Source of the DNA: an uncultured Clostridia bacterium
Lineage (GTDB): Bacteria; Bacillota; Clostridia; Christensenellales; UBA1242
Assembly: GCA_947584415.1 (NCBI GenBank)
Contig: CANPWN010000003.1
Location: 1 to 64,000 of the forward strand
Direction of reading: 5' to 3'
DNA length: 64,000 nucleotides
Shown: positions 8,481 to 16,477 of the stretch, one piece after another
Position numbering within the stretch: position 1 is the first letter of the stretch
Layout of the letters: each line of letters opens with the position of its first letter
Translations under genes and position numbers: made by a program
The notes under the pieces: generated by a model
Seen by the model: the letters and a program-made list of their open reading frames with translations, nothing else
Told to the model about the DNA's origin: nothing
The model's database searches: none

Positions 8481-8530
8481 AATTCCCTCCTTGAGAGTAT
8501 TGTGTGCAAAAAAGAAAAAATATAACAAAA

Positions 8531-8553
8531 AAACGGCTTTGAGCCGTCTTTTT
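8531..8553 (-). terminator. Terminator of asnS
   Basis: ACGGCT (8533-8538) and AGCCGT (8542-8547) with T-runs on either side, directly after the asnS stop codon. Confidence 0.85.
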
Positions 8554-8554
8554 T

Positions 8555-9931
8555 TTACAAATTTCCAACTGTTCTTGGGAACAAGAGCGCATCACGGATA
8601 TTTGAAACGCCGGTAACATACATAAGCATCCTTTCAAAACCAAGGCCAAAACCGCTGTGTGGTACTGAGCCAAATTTTCTTGTGTCCAGATATTGTGAAT
8701 AAGCCTCAAGTGGCATGTTGCGTTTTTTCATTGCTTTGACAAGTTTGTCATAGTCCGCCTCTCTTTCGCTGCAGCCAATGATTTCCCCTATGCCTGGAAC
8801 AAGCAAGTCGGTGGCGGCAACAGTTTTGCCATCCTTGTTTTGTTTCATATAAAAGGCTTTGATGTCGGCAGGATAGTTGACAACGAAAATTGGCTTTTTA
8901 AAATATTCGTCAGTCAAATATTTTTCATGCTCGGTTTGAAGATCGCAACCCCACTCGACTTTGTATTTAAATTCCTTCCCAGACTTTTTCAAAATTTCAA
9001 TAGCGTCAGTGTAATCCACTTTTCCAAAGTCACTTGCAAGCATTTTTTCAAGTTTTTCAATGAGTCCTTTCTCCACCCATTGGTCAAAATATTTCATCTC
9101 TTCTGGGCAGGCAGCAAGCACACTTCTTGTGATGGACTTAATGAAGTCCTCTGCAATTTCAATGATGTCATCAATCTCAGCGAAGGCTACTTCCGGTTCA
9201 ATCTGCCAAAACTCTGCTGCATGACGCGTTGTGTTGGAGTGCTCAGCACGGAAAGTTGGCCCAAAAGTGTAAATTTTTCCAAGTCCCATTGCCGCCATTT
9301 CGCCTTCAAGTTGAGCGGAAACCGTCAACCCTGCCTTCTTGCCGAAGAAGTCGTCCTTAAAATATTCTTCCTCCGTTTTGTAACTTGCGTTCCATGGCTG
9401 TGTGGTCAAGCGGAACATTTCACCTGCACCTTCACAGTCGCTGCCGGTGATGATTGGGGCATGAACATATTTGTAGCCATTTTTATGGAAATATTCGTGA
9501 ATTGCATAAGAAAGTTGGTCGCGAACAGCAAAAACCGCCTCAAAATACTTTGTTCGTGGCCTAAGATGTGGAATTGTCCTCAAAAATTCAAGCGTGTGAT
9601 GTTTCTTTTGAAGTGGATAGTCGCTTGGGCAGTCACCCAAAATTTCATATTTCTTAAGTCTAAAGTCAACAACATTGTTGCCCTCAGATTTTACAACATC
9701 ACCCACCATTTTAACTGATGCGCCGACTTTGAAGTAACCAATTTTGTTATCATCAAAAAGGCTTTTGTCAAGCACAACTTGAAGGTTATTTAAACTTGTT
9801 CCGTCATTAAGTTCAACAAAGCCAACAGTCTTTGAATTTCGCGAAGTCCTCACCCAGCCGCAAACTGTGGCCTCTTTGCCCAAAAATTTTTCAGGTTGTC
9901 TTAAAATGACTGCAATATCTGTGTGTTTCAT
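8555..9931 (-). CDS. asnS: Asparaginyl-tRNA synthetase
   Basis: 458 residues, normal length. It has an N-terminal OB-fold anticodon-binding domain (VCGWVRTSRNSKTVGFVELNDG) and a class II catalytic core. Motif 2 is FRAEHSNTTRHAAEFWQIEPE and motif 3 is GFGLGFERMLMYVTGVSNIRD. Within motif 2 and motif 3 the residues match AsnRS rather than AspRS (short insertion, EAYSQYLDTRKFG). It charges tRNA-Asn with asparagine. SD GGAGG lies before the ATG. Only about 90 bp separate it from the upstream XRE gene, too short for a T-box leader. Confidence 0.96.
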   Translation of the reverse strand: MKHTDIAVILRQPEKFLGKEATVCGWVRTSRNSKTVGFVELNDGTSLNNLQVVLDKSLFDDNKIGYFKVGASVKMVGDVVKSEGNNVVDFRLKKYEILGDCPSDYPLQKKHHTLEFLRTIPHLRPRTKYFEAVFAVRDQLSYAIHEYFHKNGYKYVHAPIITGSDCEGAGEMFRLTTQPWNASYKTEEEYFKDDFFGKKAGLTVSAQLEGEMAAMGLGKIYTFGPTFRAEHSNTTRHAAEFWQIEPEVAFAEIDDIIEIAEDFIKSITRSVLAACPEEMKYFDQWVEKGLIEKLEKMLASDFGKVDYTDAIEILKKSGKEFKYKVEWGCDLQTEHEKYLTDEYFKKPIFVVNYPADIKAFYMKQNKDGKTVAATDLLVPGIGEIIGCSEREADYDKLVKAMKKRNMPLEAYSQYLDTRKFGSVPHSGFGLGFERMLMYVTGVSNIRDALLFPRTVGNL

Positions 9932-9997
9932 CTTTCCTCCAAATATATTTTGAATATATCACAATTAAATTTTTTTTCCAAACAAATAAAAAGAAAA

Positions 9998-10020
9998 AAG
10001 CAGCATTTTAAAGCCGCTTT
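9998..10020 (-). terminator. Probable terminator after the XRE gene
   Basis: On the minus strand AAAGCGGC and GCTGCTTT pair with one G-T, followed by T-rich sequence; the first arm overlaps the XRE stop. Confidence 0.6.
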
Positions 10021-10243
10021 AATGTTTTAGCCCATCCATATCAAAAATTTCATTTGGGGTTGTGTCACAAATTTCACAAAAATCAAGAATTTGCCTGTAA
10101 CTAAACTCCTCTTTGCCGCGTTCAAATTTTCTGTATTCACTTTTTGTCATGTGCAAACTTCCTGCCAATTTTTCAACAGTCTTGCCGCTTACTGAACGCA
10201 GGTTTTGTAAGTTTTTGCCAATATGCCTTTTGATGTTTTTCAT
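10019..10243 (-). CDS. XRE-family transcriptional regulator
   Basis: 74 residues from the ATG at 10243, with AGGAG three bases upstream. It is essentially one helix-turn-helix domain: IGKNLQNLRSVSGKTVEKLAGSLHMTKSEYRKFERGKEEFSY, then a helix ending TTPNEIFDMD, the standard Cro/C1 pattern. It binds DNA as a dimer; there is no ligand domain. It follows the ferritin-like gene by about 50 bases and may report on or regulate that cluster, which is inference from position. Confidence 0.85.
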   Translation of the reverse strand: MKNIKRHIGKNLQNLRSVSGKTVEKLAGSLHMTKSEYRKFERGKEEFSYRQILDFCEICDTTPNEIFDMDGLKH

Positions 10244-10296
10244 ATCTCCTCTGTCACAGGAAGTCATTTTAGCATATCCGCATTGTTTTGTCAAAT

Positions 10297-10587
10297 TTAA
10301 GATTTTCGGTCATCCTCCTGAAATTCTTTAAACCCTCTTTCAAACTCCAGGCGGCTCTCTTCGTCAAGTTGGAAGAGTAGCCCAAAAAGTTGGCCAACAT
10401 GCACTTTTTCTTCCTTCACAATGTCCGAAATTGTTGACTTTGCGGACATATCATCAGTTTCCATTAGATGCTTTTCATATTGGATAATGGCCTCAAGTTC
10501 GCCTATGATGTCCTCTCTGCAGTTTTGAATTGTCAAAAACCTGTTGGACTGATTTGTCATGTCATATATGTTGAATAATCTTCGCAT
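10297..10587 (-). CDS. Small ferritin-like (rubrerythrin-type) protein
   Basis: 96 residues. Two helices carry metal-site motifs: ELEAIIQYEKH (E-x-x-x-x-x-Y-E-x-x) and, 25 residues later, IVKEEKVHVGQL (E-E-x-x-H), the half-site arrangement of short rubrerythrin or encapsulated-ferritin-like proteins. Such proteins form a di-iron site across a dimer and handle iron or peroxide. SD AAGGAGGG is adjacent. Ten bases separate it from the collagen-like gene, so they are probably cotranscribed. It is shorter than true ferritins and has no rubredoxin tail. Confidence 0.65.
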   Translation of the reverse strand: MRRLFNIYDMTNQSNRFLTIQNCREDIIGELEAIIQYEKHLMETDDMSAKSTISDIVKEEKVHVGQLFGLLFQLDEESRLEFERGFKEFQEDDRKS

Positions 10588-10597
10588 TTTCCCTCCT

Positions 10598-11521
10598 TTA
10601 TGGCGAAAGTTTTGTGATTACAATGCTGACAAGTTCGCTCGCAAAATAGGAGTTTGTGATTGTTTTTGTGATGTCTATGCCGCTTATGTATATGGAACTT
10701 TGATTTAAGTTGACAAGTTCATATTCTATGTTCGCATCCTCGACCACAAAAACACCTTGGCCGAACATTGTGCGCGGAACAGTGGCATTACTATACGAAT
10801 TCGCCGCAGCGAAAATTTGCTCAGAGCCGACAGGCCGAAAACCTATTGCCACAAAATCAGTCTTTTGGCTGAAAGGCACAGACGGAGTGACATAGGCGTT
10901 TGCAGAAAAGAAGATGTTATAAACCCCCGTGTCCGCAAATTTGATGGTGTTTTGGTCACTGTCAATTGAGATGAACTCACCGTAATTGGTCTCAAGTCTC
11001 ATAAGTGGCAGTCTGCCGCCACTTTGAATTTCTTTGCCATTTTCCGGAAAGCCAAGCGGGTCATTGTTGTAAGACGCAATAAAGGCAGATTTGATTTCAT
11101 AAGGGCCCGTTGCACCTCGTGGCCCGCGTGGACCTTCTGGACCAGCCGGACCAACCGGACCTGGAAGGCCGTCTAGCCCTGCGGGGCCGACATCTCCTCT
11201 GTCGCCTTTCTCTCCGGAATCACCCTTTTCTCCTTTCTCTCCGGGGTCACCCTTGTCACCTTTGTCACCTTTCGGACCTTGCGGGCCTGTAGGACCGGGC
11301 GGACCCGGAATTAAAGTTTCCTCAGTGGGTGTCACAACAGGCGTGGGCGGGGGCAGATTTGGAGTTGGGTCAAGCGGTGCAGGCGGAGTGAAAGGTTTTG
11401 GAAAAATTCCCTGTGCAGAGGATGATGATTTCTGCTCAAATCTAAGCGCTGAAAAATTGACAAAAGGTATGGCGCAGCCGCCACAAATTCTGCAAAATTT
11501 TGGCTTGCAATCACAAAACAT
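10598..11521 (-). CDS. Collagen-like repeat protein with BclA/C1q-like C-terminal domain
   Basis: 307 residues. An N-terminal Cys-rich start ([14 protein letters not shown]) and a Pro-rich linker lead into about 24 uninterrupted Gly-X-Y triplets (residues roughly 73-143, with [19 protein letters not shown]-type blocks). These are followed by a ~160-residue beta-rich domain containing [17 protein letters not shown], typical of C1q/TNF-like trimerising heads of exosporium BclA proteins. There is no classical signal peptide, as in several Bacillota collagen-like proteins. Likely forms surface or spore-coat filaments; the location is inference. The start ATG sits at the base of a perfect hairpin that contains the SD. 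Confidence 0.85.
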   Translation of the reverse strand: MFCDCKPKFCRICGGCAIPFVNFSALRFEQKSSSSAQGIFPKPFTPPAPLDPTPNLPPPTPVVTPTEETLIPGPPGPTGPQGPKGDKGDKGDPGEKGEKGDSGEKGDRGDVGPAGLDGLPGPVGPAGPEGPRGPRGATGPYEIKSAFIASYNNDPLGFPENGKEIQSGGRLPLMRLETNYGEFISIDSDQNTIKFADTGVYNIFFSANAYVTPSVPFSQKTDFVAIGFRPVGSEQIFAAANSYSNATVPRTMFGQGVFVVEDANIEYELVNLNQSSIYISGIDITKTITNSYFASELVSIVITKLSP

Positions 11522-11546
11522 ATTGTATCTCCTAGATGATACAATA
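11521..11546 (-). promoter_or_regulatory. Hairpin enclosing the SD of the collagen-like gene
   Basis: A perfect 9-bp inverted repeat TATTGTATC/GATACAATA with an 8-base loop. On the coding strand the SD AGGAG lies in the loop and stem, and the ATG (11521-11519) touches the stem base. It could be an RNA switch that hides the SD, or a protein operator. Confidence 0.6.
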
Positions 11547-11579
11547 TATTTATTTAAAATTTACAAAAAATGTTAAAAC

Positions 11580-13982
11580 TTAAATCCCACCGGTAAGTTT
11601 TTGAATTGTTCTTTCAAACATAACTGTTGTGAAATCATAGTCTTTGAAAAGATAAGATTGTGCATATCCCATCTCTGGGCAGAAATAATCAAAAACTATA
11701 TAGTCATTGATGTCCCTTATAATGATTGCCGCATAACATCCTTCATACGACCAATGAAGCCAGTAAGGCCAATCATCGTATGGTATAAGGTTAAAATGGT
11801 TTTGAGGGTCCAACGAAGCATATTCAAGTGCCGCTGGATTGTCAATAAAGCCTTCTGTGTCCAGCCATGGAGTAGAACTTGTTGGACAACCTGCTAGCGC
11901 GAATTCAGTTTGCCAAAACTCACTTTTGTTAACCCTGTCAATGAATTTCAACACCTCATTATTTGCAGCATTTTGATATTTATATAATCCGGACAAGAAG
12001 TTTGGAATTTTTGCTTTATCCATATTTTCTATCAAAAGCCCATTGTCCCCCAAAGAGGAATAAAATTTTTCATCACCATTAAGTTCAAATGTTCTTTCAA
12101 AACTACGGCGTTCTTCTTCACTTGCAAATTCAATCACTTCCTGATAGCAATCTTCAAGTTTGTCATTATCTAGCATTGTCAAAACAATAAATTTGTCATC
12201 TTTTTCAATAATTGCGTTTTCATAGTCAATTTTGGAAAGAATCAACTTTGCATCAATTAGTTTTTGAACAGCGTCAACAGGCTTAAAGTTTTTGTAAAAA
12301 GCGGTGTATTCAAAATCGCTTTCGACTTTTTTAATAAAATATTTATATGACCATTGAATATAAAATTTGATTTTGCCATTTGATGTTGGCTCTATTTTAT
12401 CATTGTTAAAATAATACCATTTGCCATTAACATTAAGTTCATAATGATAATCATAACGAGTGTAATAAAATTTCTCTAATTTATCTTTGTAAGTTTCATA
12501 ATCAAAGTTAAAATAATCTTCGTCATATAAATTGTTTGGGTCTGGGGCATATCTGCTTATTTCATAAAACATATATTTGTCGGTTCCAGCAAGTTTTATG
12601 CCTGGCAAAAGGGTTTCATTGGTGCCTCCACCAACAAAATACACGCCGCCATTTTGAGATTTTAAATCAGCAAAATAGTTTGGCCTTTTGTTATAGTATT
12701 TGAGATAATCTTCATAAGACATTTCATTTGAAAATGTTTGAGTTAAAGTGATATAAGTCCCTTCCGCATAATATGGATAAACATTTTTCATAGATTCTGT
12801 TGAAATATTGTATTTTGCCTCACAATTTTCATTTTCAATTTTAATAAGAGGATTTGTGAAGTGATAATCTTTGCAAGCCTCATTGAAAGCCTTTAAATAT
12901 TCATTATAATCTTCATATTCGCCGTTAGTGTCAAACGACCACTCTTCACCCTCTTCGCGCTCAGTGATTTCTTTCAATACTGGGGAAATTTGAAGATAGG
13001 TGCCGTGACGGTAAATGGCAATATACCAGCAGTTTTGGAACAATTTGAGTTTGTATACTTTTGCGTTGCCTGGGATAAACGGCACAGATTTTTCTGCAAC
13101 TGATTTTAATTCCTCGCACTCATCAAAAGTCGTTTCAAAAAAGCCGGCTTTTTCGAGTTGCTCCTCATAAAACTCCTGCATCTTGTTGGTGTAAGATGGC
13201 ACATAAATCTGTGTCCAGCCGTCAACATCACTTACTTCATAATATTCGCTGTAAATTGATGGAATATATTGGTAAACTGGCGTTTGGGCATAGTTTAAGT
13301 GTGTCCAGCCCGGCCATGTTTCAACAACTTCGCCAAGTTGTTTGTTTATTTCGTCTTTATTAAGACCGCCTTTGAAAAGGAGTGGCAGAGTGAGATACAT
13401 TTCACCCTCCATGACCGTGGAGTTGTTGCCGGCCTGAATATAAAACACTTTGACTTGAAAAGTCTTTTCTTTGTGAGTGAAATACGCCTCAAAAGTGTAA
13501 GAAAGCATGTTTTCACTTGAATTTGTTTGGATAAGCAAAGAAACATCATCACAAACTTCATTGTTGATATTCAAATTCGCGCCATAAGAGTCATAAAGAT
13601 ATGTCACATATTTGAGAAAGCCCGTGTAATCAATATGGCTGAATTTTAAGGTGATATAACCATTTTTTAAATCTAAATCTAAGCCAAAACCTTTTGTTGT
13701 GACGCCTGATTTGGCTTTTTCTGGAAGGCCATAATTCTGCTCGCTGATGAGTGAAAAGTCATAGGCCTCACTTTCAAGACCTTGAGTGGATAAATTTGGA
13801 AGCGCCTCGCTTTCAATTCCTCTTTTCCAACCATTTTCATCTGCAACTGAAAACTTTTCATCGCACGTCACATATTCAACTTCAAGCGGTGGCTGACTCT
13901 TTTTGCAGCCAAAACTCAAACACATGACGCCGCCAAACAATGCCAGCATGAAAGATGTCGCAATCAAAACATGTTTTTTCAT
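11580..13982 (-). CDS. Large lipoprotein of unknown function
   Basis: 800 residues from the ATG at 13982, chosen because of the MKKHVL signal start and the AGGG SD. A hydrophobic segment and LSFGC predict a lipidated Cys near residue 26; the lipobox is atypical (Ser-Phe-Gly before Cys). The mature part is acidic and very rich in Tyr, Trp and Glu. It contains loosely repeated 60-90-residue units with a YxxYxxxG..L pattern (for example YEDYLKYYNKRP, YETYKDKLEKFYY). No enzymatic motif or known domain is recognised. Probably extracytoplasmic. Confidence 0.75.
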   Translation of the reverse strand: MKKHVLIATSFMLALFGGVMCLSFGCKKSQPPLEVEYVTCDEKFSVADENGWKRGIESEALPNLSTQGLESEAYDFSLISEQNYGLPEKAKSGVTTKGFGLDLDLKNGYITLKFSHIDYTGFLKYVTYLYDSYGANLNINNEVCDDVSLLIQTNSSENMLSYTFEAYFTHKEKTFQVKVFYIQAGNNSTVMEGEMYLTLPLLFKGGLNKDEINKQLGEVVETWPGWTHLNYAQTPVYQYIPSIYSEYYEVSDVDGWTQIYVPSYTNKMQEFYEEQLEKAGFFETTFDECEELKSVAEKSVPFIPGNAKVYKLKLFQNCWYIAIYRHGTYLQISPVLKEITEREEGEEWSFDTNGEYEDYNEYLKAFNEACKDYHFTNPLIKIENENCEAKYNISTESMKNVYPYYAEGTYITLTQTFSNEMSYEDYLKYYNKRPNYFADLKSQNGGVYFVGGGTNETLLPGIKLAGTDKYMFYEISRYAPDPNNLYDEDYFNFDYETYKDKLEKFYYTRYDYHYELNVNGKWYYFNNDKIEPTSNGKIKFYIQWSYKYFIKKVESDFEYTAFYKNFKPVDAVQKLIDAKLILSKIDYENAIIEKDDKFIVLTMLDNDKLEDCYQEVIEFASEEERRSFERTFELNGDEKFYSSLGDNGLLIENMDKAKIPNFLSGLYKYQNAANNEVLKFIDRVNKSEFWQTEFALAGCPTSSTPWLDTEGFIDNPAALEYASLDPQNHFNLIPYDDWPYWLHWSYEGCYAAIIIRDINDYIVFDYFCPEMGYAQSYLFKDYDFTTVMFERTIQKLTGGI

Positions 13983-14039
13983 ATTACCCTCTTTTGTAAA
14001 AAGCATATATTTATTAACTTAATTTGTCAACCATAAATT

Positions 14040-14759
14040 TCATTTCCTGCGTTTGAAGGTTTTGAGAAGATAATTTTCAATGTTTTTTTGATATTTTGTG
14101 ACAAGCCACATGAGGATGACAACCGCCACAAAAATTATTCCCCACACGGCAAGACCCCAGCCTGAATATGGAATAATCTCGCCGCTGCCAAGATAACTTG
14201 TCAGAAATATGCCAATTGGCCGCGTTATCAAATTGGTCAGCACAAAAAACGCCCAACTCATATCCGTTACCCCTGCGACAAGACAAAGTGCATCATCTGG
14301 AAAAATTGGAAGAAGCATCATAATGAAAAAAGTGTATTTGGCGCGGCTTAAAAATCTCACCCATTTTTCGCAACTCTCCTTTCCAACAATAAAAGTAACA
14401 AGTCGCCTGCCAAATTGTCTGCCAAGCAAAAATGCGAAAAGGCTGCCAAGAAGTATGCCCGAAAAACTCAAAAGTCCGCCTTGAAGTGGGCCATAAACAA
14501 TTGAGCCAGCAATAGTTAAAATTGTTGATGGGATGGGGACGAAAGTGACCTGCAAAAATTGAAGTGTGACAAAGGTTAGCCTGCCATAAAAACCCAAATC
14601 TAAAATGAAATTTTTGAGTTTTTCAACCGAGTTAAGTTTTTCCCACAATCCTGTCCACAAAAGAACAAAATAAATGAGAAGTAAAAAAAGGGAAATCACC
14701 GCCAAAGTGATGAAGAGCCTGAAAAACTTTTTCCAAAATCCAAACGCATTTGTTTGCAT
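14040..14759 (-). CDS. TVP38/TMEM64 (DedA/VTT-domain) membrane protein
   Basis: 239 residues with about six hydrophobic segments. The VTT core is clear: FVPIPSTILTIAGSIVYGPLQGGLLSFSGILLGSLFAFLLGRQFGRR, with the F-x-P-x-P-S and G-x-x-x-G/A-R motifs, and LLPIFPDDALCLVAG later. VTT/DedA proteins are linked to lipid scrambling and undecaprenyl-phosphate or phospholipid movement; the exact substrate is unknown. No SD is present; TATAAT (14770-14765) ends five bases before the ATG. It lies just downstream of ysxC. Confidence 0.88.
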   Translation of the reverse strand: MQTNAFGFWKKFFRLFITLAVISLFLLLIYFVLLWTGLWEKLNSVEKLKNFILDLGFYGRLTFVTLQFLQVTFVPIPSTILTIAGSIVYGPLQGGLLSFSGILLGSLFAFLLGRQFGRRLVTFIVGKESCEKWVRFLSRAKYTFFIMMLLPIFPDDALCLVAGVTDMSWAFFVLTNLITRPIGIFLTSYLGSGEIIPYSGWGLAVWGIIFVAVVILMWLVTKYQKNIENYLLKTFKRRK

Positions 14760-14764
14760 GCGTT

Positions 14765-14770
14765 ATTATA
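14765..14770 (-). promoter_or_regulatory. -10 box 5 nt before the TVP38 start codon
   Basis: TATAAT on the minus strand, then AACGC and the ATG. There is no SD and no good -35. It is either a leaderless promoter or chance; the same arrangement recurs in the window. Confidence 0.4.
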
Positions 14771-14790
14771 AGTTTTTTTGAAAGATATTA

Positions 14791-15372
14791 TTATAAACAA
14801 TTCTCAATATAGGTCAAAATTTGCTCTTTGCCCTGGGAAGTTTGGCTGCTGTGCATGACAATTGCCTCCTGCCTAACTTTGAGCCTGTCTGCAATTTGTT
14901 TTTTTGACAAACGCTGTTTTTGTTGTGACAATTTGTCACATTTTGTTGCAATAATCATAAAGTTTCTGCCCGTTTGCACCAGAAAATCTCGCATGATAAG
15001 GTCATCTTCTGTTGGCACAATGCGGCAGTCGACCAGCATGAAAACAGTTTTGAGTTGTTCGCTATGCAAAAGATATTGCTCAATCAATTCTGCCCACATC
15101 TTTTCACTTTTTTTGCCCGCTTTGTGATAGCCATAGCCCGGCAAGTCAACAAACCTCAATTGCCCGCCGTTGACTTCAAAATAATTTATCATCTTTGTCA
15201 GCCCCGGCGTTGATGACGCTTTTGCAAGACCCTTTATTCCAACAAGATTGTTGATTATGCTGGACTTTCCAACATTACTTCTGCCGACAAAGGCAAATTC
15301 ACTCACCTCGTCCGTGAGCAGTTTTTCTTTTTGAGTGACTGATGTCAAATATTTTGCTGATATGATTTTCAT
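14791..15372 (-). CDS. ysxC: Ribosome biogenesis GTPase YsxC/EngB
   Basis: 193 residues, normal length. G-motifs: GRSNVGKSSI (P-loop, about residues 31-40), TPGLTKMI (G2), DLPGYGYHKAG (G3), ATKCDKL (G4) and SSQ (G5). The family assists late assembly of the 50S subunit and is usually essential. It is transcribed from a promoter whose -10 box ends six bases before the ATG, and no SD is present. It is divergent from the Spo0A-like gene. Confidence 0.95.
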   Translation of the reverse strand: MKIISAKYLTSVTQKEKLLTDEVSEFAFVGRSNVGKSSIINNLVGIKGLAKASSTPGLTKMINYFEVNGGQLRFVDLPGYGYHKAGKKSEKMWAELIEQYLLHSEQLKTVFMLVDCRIVPTEDDLIMRDFLVQTGRNFMIIATKCDKLSQQKQRLSKKQIADRLKVRQEAIVMHSSQTSQGKEQILTYIENCL

Positions 15373-15378
15373 ATTTTT

Positions 15379-15407
15379 ATTTTAGCAGTTTTTTAATTTG
15401 TTTGCAA
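15379..15407 (-). promoter_or_regulatory. ysxC promoter, leaderless architecture
   Basis: Minus strand: TTGCAA (15407-15402), exactly 17 bp, TAAAAT (15384-15379) with TGC before it, then six bases to the ATG at 15372. This is the clearest predicted leaderless promoter here. Confidence 0.7.
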
Positions 15408-15416
15408 GCAAAAAAA

Positions 15417-15423
15417 TTCGACA
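15417..15423. promoter_or_regulatory. Perfect 0A box (Spo0A-binding heptamer)
   Basis: TTCGACA, the complement of TGTCGAA. It lies in the divergent region between ysxC and the gene for a Spo0A-type DNA-binding domain, four bases before a TTGACA -35. A heptamer can occur by chance; its position gives it weight. Confidence 0.5.
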
Positions 15424-15426
15424 ATT

Positions 15427-15454
15427 TTGACATGTCAATTTGGTTTGTTAATTT
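15427..15454 (+). promoter_or_regulatory. Promoter of the Spo0A-like gene with a palindromic -35
   Basis: TTGACA (15427-15432), 16-bp spacer, TAATTT (15449-15454) with TGT before it. The -35 is part of the perfect palindrome TTGACATGTCAA (15427-15438), a possible operator. Confidence 0.5.
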
Positions 15455-15502
15455 TTTTAAAAAGTTTAAACTGATAAAGTCGTATTAAAAAAAGGAGTTT
15501 AT

Positions 15503-15886
15503 ATGCACCCCTCAATCATTTTTAAACAATTGTTTGATAAAATTTCTGCCATGCTTTTAAAATTGGGCTTTTTAAAAAATTCAAAAGGTTTTTCCTATCT
15601 TTGCCACACGATTTACTTTGGCGTGGTGGAAGAAGGCCAAAGATATGACATCAATAGCAAACTATTCCCAAAAGTTGCAAATTTGTTCGACACAAAACTT
15701 TTGAACATTGAACGCAACTCACGCCATGCTTTGAACGAAGCCTATCTTAATGGCGGTTTTAAGCAAATAAACGAAGTTCTAAACATGGAATATCTGCTTC
15801 CCTACGAAAAGCCAACTCTGACAAATTTTATTTCAACATTGATTGAGAAACATGTTATGACAATGGGTGATATGGCCTGTGTTTAA
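15503..15886 (+). CDS. Stand-alone Spo0A C-terminal (effector) domain protein
   Basis: 127 residues. The sequence follows the Spo0A DNA-binding domain throughout: GFLKNSKGFSYLCHTIY, then LFPKVANLFDTKLLNIERNSRHALNEAY (recognition helix with the conserved E-R...R-H-A) and the tail KPTLTNFISTLIEK, equivalent to KPTNSEFIAMVADK. The phosphoreceiver domain is absent, so binding would not be controlled by a phosphorelay. Known role of the domain: binding 0A boxes in sporulation and stationary-phase promoters. SD AAGGAG precedes the ATG, and a perfect 0A box lies about 85 bp upstream, suggesting autoregulation. Confidence 0.82.
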   Translation: MHPSIIFKQLFDKISAMLLKLGFLKNSKGFSYLCHTIYFGVVEEGQRYDINSKLFPKVANLFDTKLLNIERNSRHALNEAYLNGGFKQINEVLNMEYLLPYEKPTLTNFISTLIEKHVMTMGDMACV

Positions 15887-15894
15887 CTATTCCT

Positions 15895-15933
15895 ATTCTT
15901 TTGTTTGACAAAAGAATTTTATTTTGCTATGTT
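15895..15933 (+). promoter_or_regulatory. Terminator hairpin interleaved with a promoter
   Basis: ATTCTTTTG (15895-15903) and CAAAAGAAT (15909-15917) form a 9-bp stem followed by T-rich sequence. The -35 TTGACA (15905-15910) lies in the loop and right arm, with a 17-bp spacer to TATGTT (15928-15933), preceded by TGC. It ends the Spo0A-like gene and starts the next. Confidence 0.55.
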
Positions 15934-15951
15934 TAAAAAAGGAGGGAAAAT

Positions 15952-16437
15952 ATGTCTGAAAAAAACGAAGAAACTAAAACCAATCAACCTCAAAATGAAA
16001 ACATTGTTATTCCTGAAGTTGTGAAAGATGAGCCAAAACCTCAGCCAAGCGCTACGCCTGTAAAAAACCCAAAAGGCGCAATGATTGCGGCAATAATTTG
16101 CGGCTCACTTGCAATTGTGTTTGCAATTCTTTCATTTGTTGTGATTTCGCCTTTTATAAAAATCTTCGCAAGCACATCAAATGAAGGTGAACTTTTCCTT
16201 GGAATTTTGATGTTCTTCTTGTATATGGTGACTTTGGGACTTGTTTCATGGCTGCCTGCACTTGCGCTTTCAATTGCTGCGCTATGCTGCTCTGTAAAAT
16301 GCTGGTCGGCAACAAAAAAAGGAACAAAGGCTGTGGGAATAATCTTCTTCATCTTATCACTTCTTGTTCTTCTGGTTTGCGTTGGCGTGCTTGTGATATT
16401 CATGATACCTGGAACTGTAACACTTTTCACGCTTTAA
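15952..16437 (+). CDS. Membrane protein, possibly DUF4190-like
   Basis: 161 residues. A polar Pro/Gln/Glu-rich N-terminus of about 40 residues precedes three or four hydrophobic helices (AAIICGSLAIVFAILSFVV, FLGILMFFLYMVTLGLV, LPALALSIAALCCS and GIIFFILSLLVLLVCVGVLV). The pattern of an alanine/glycine-rich pair around a basic loop recalls DUF4190 proteins, but the match is by eye. No catalytic residues are seen. GGAGGG precedes the ATG. Function unknown. Confidence 0.75.
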   Translation: MSEKNEETKTNQPQNENIVIPEVVKDEPKPQPSATPVKNPKGAMIAAIICGSLAIVFAILSFVVISPFIKIFASTSNEGELFLGILMFFLYMVTLGLVSWLPALALSIAALCCSVKCWSATKKGTKAVGIIFFILSLLVLLVCVGVLVIFMIPGTVTLFTL

Positions 16438-16448
16438 AAAAATATTTA

Positions 16449-16477
16449 AAAAACTCGGTTTTAAACCGAGTTTTTTT
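16449..16477. terminator. Bidirectional terminator
   Basis: AAACTCGG (16451-16458) and CCGAGTTT (16466-16473) with T-runs, between convergent genes. Confidence 0.85.

Noticed and set aside
9932-10018. T-box leader for asnS
   Set aside because: Only 87 bases, partly used by the upstream terminator; no T-box sequence or specifier hairpin.
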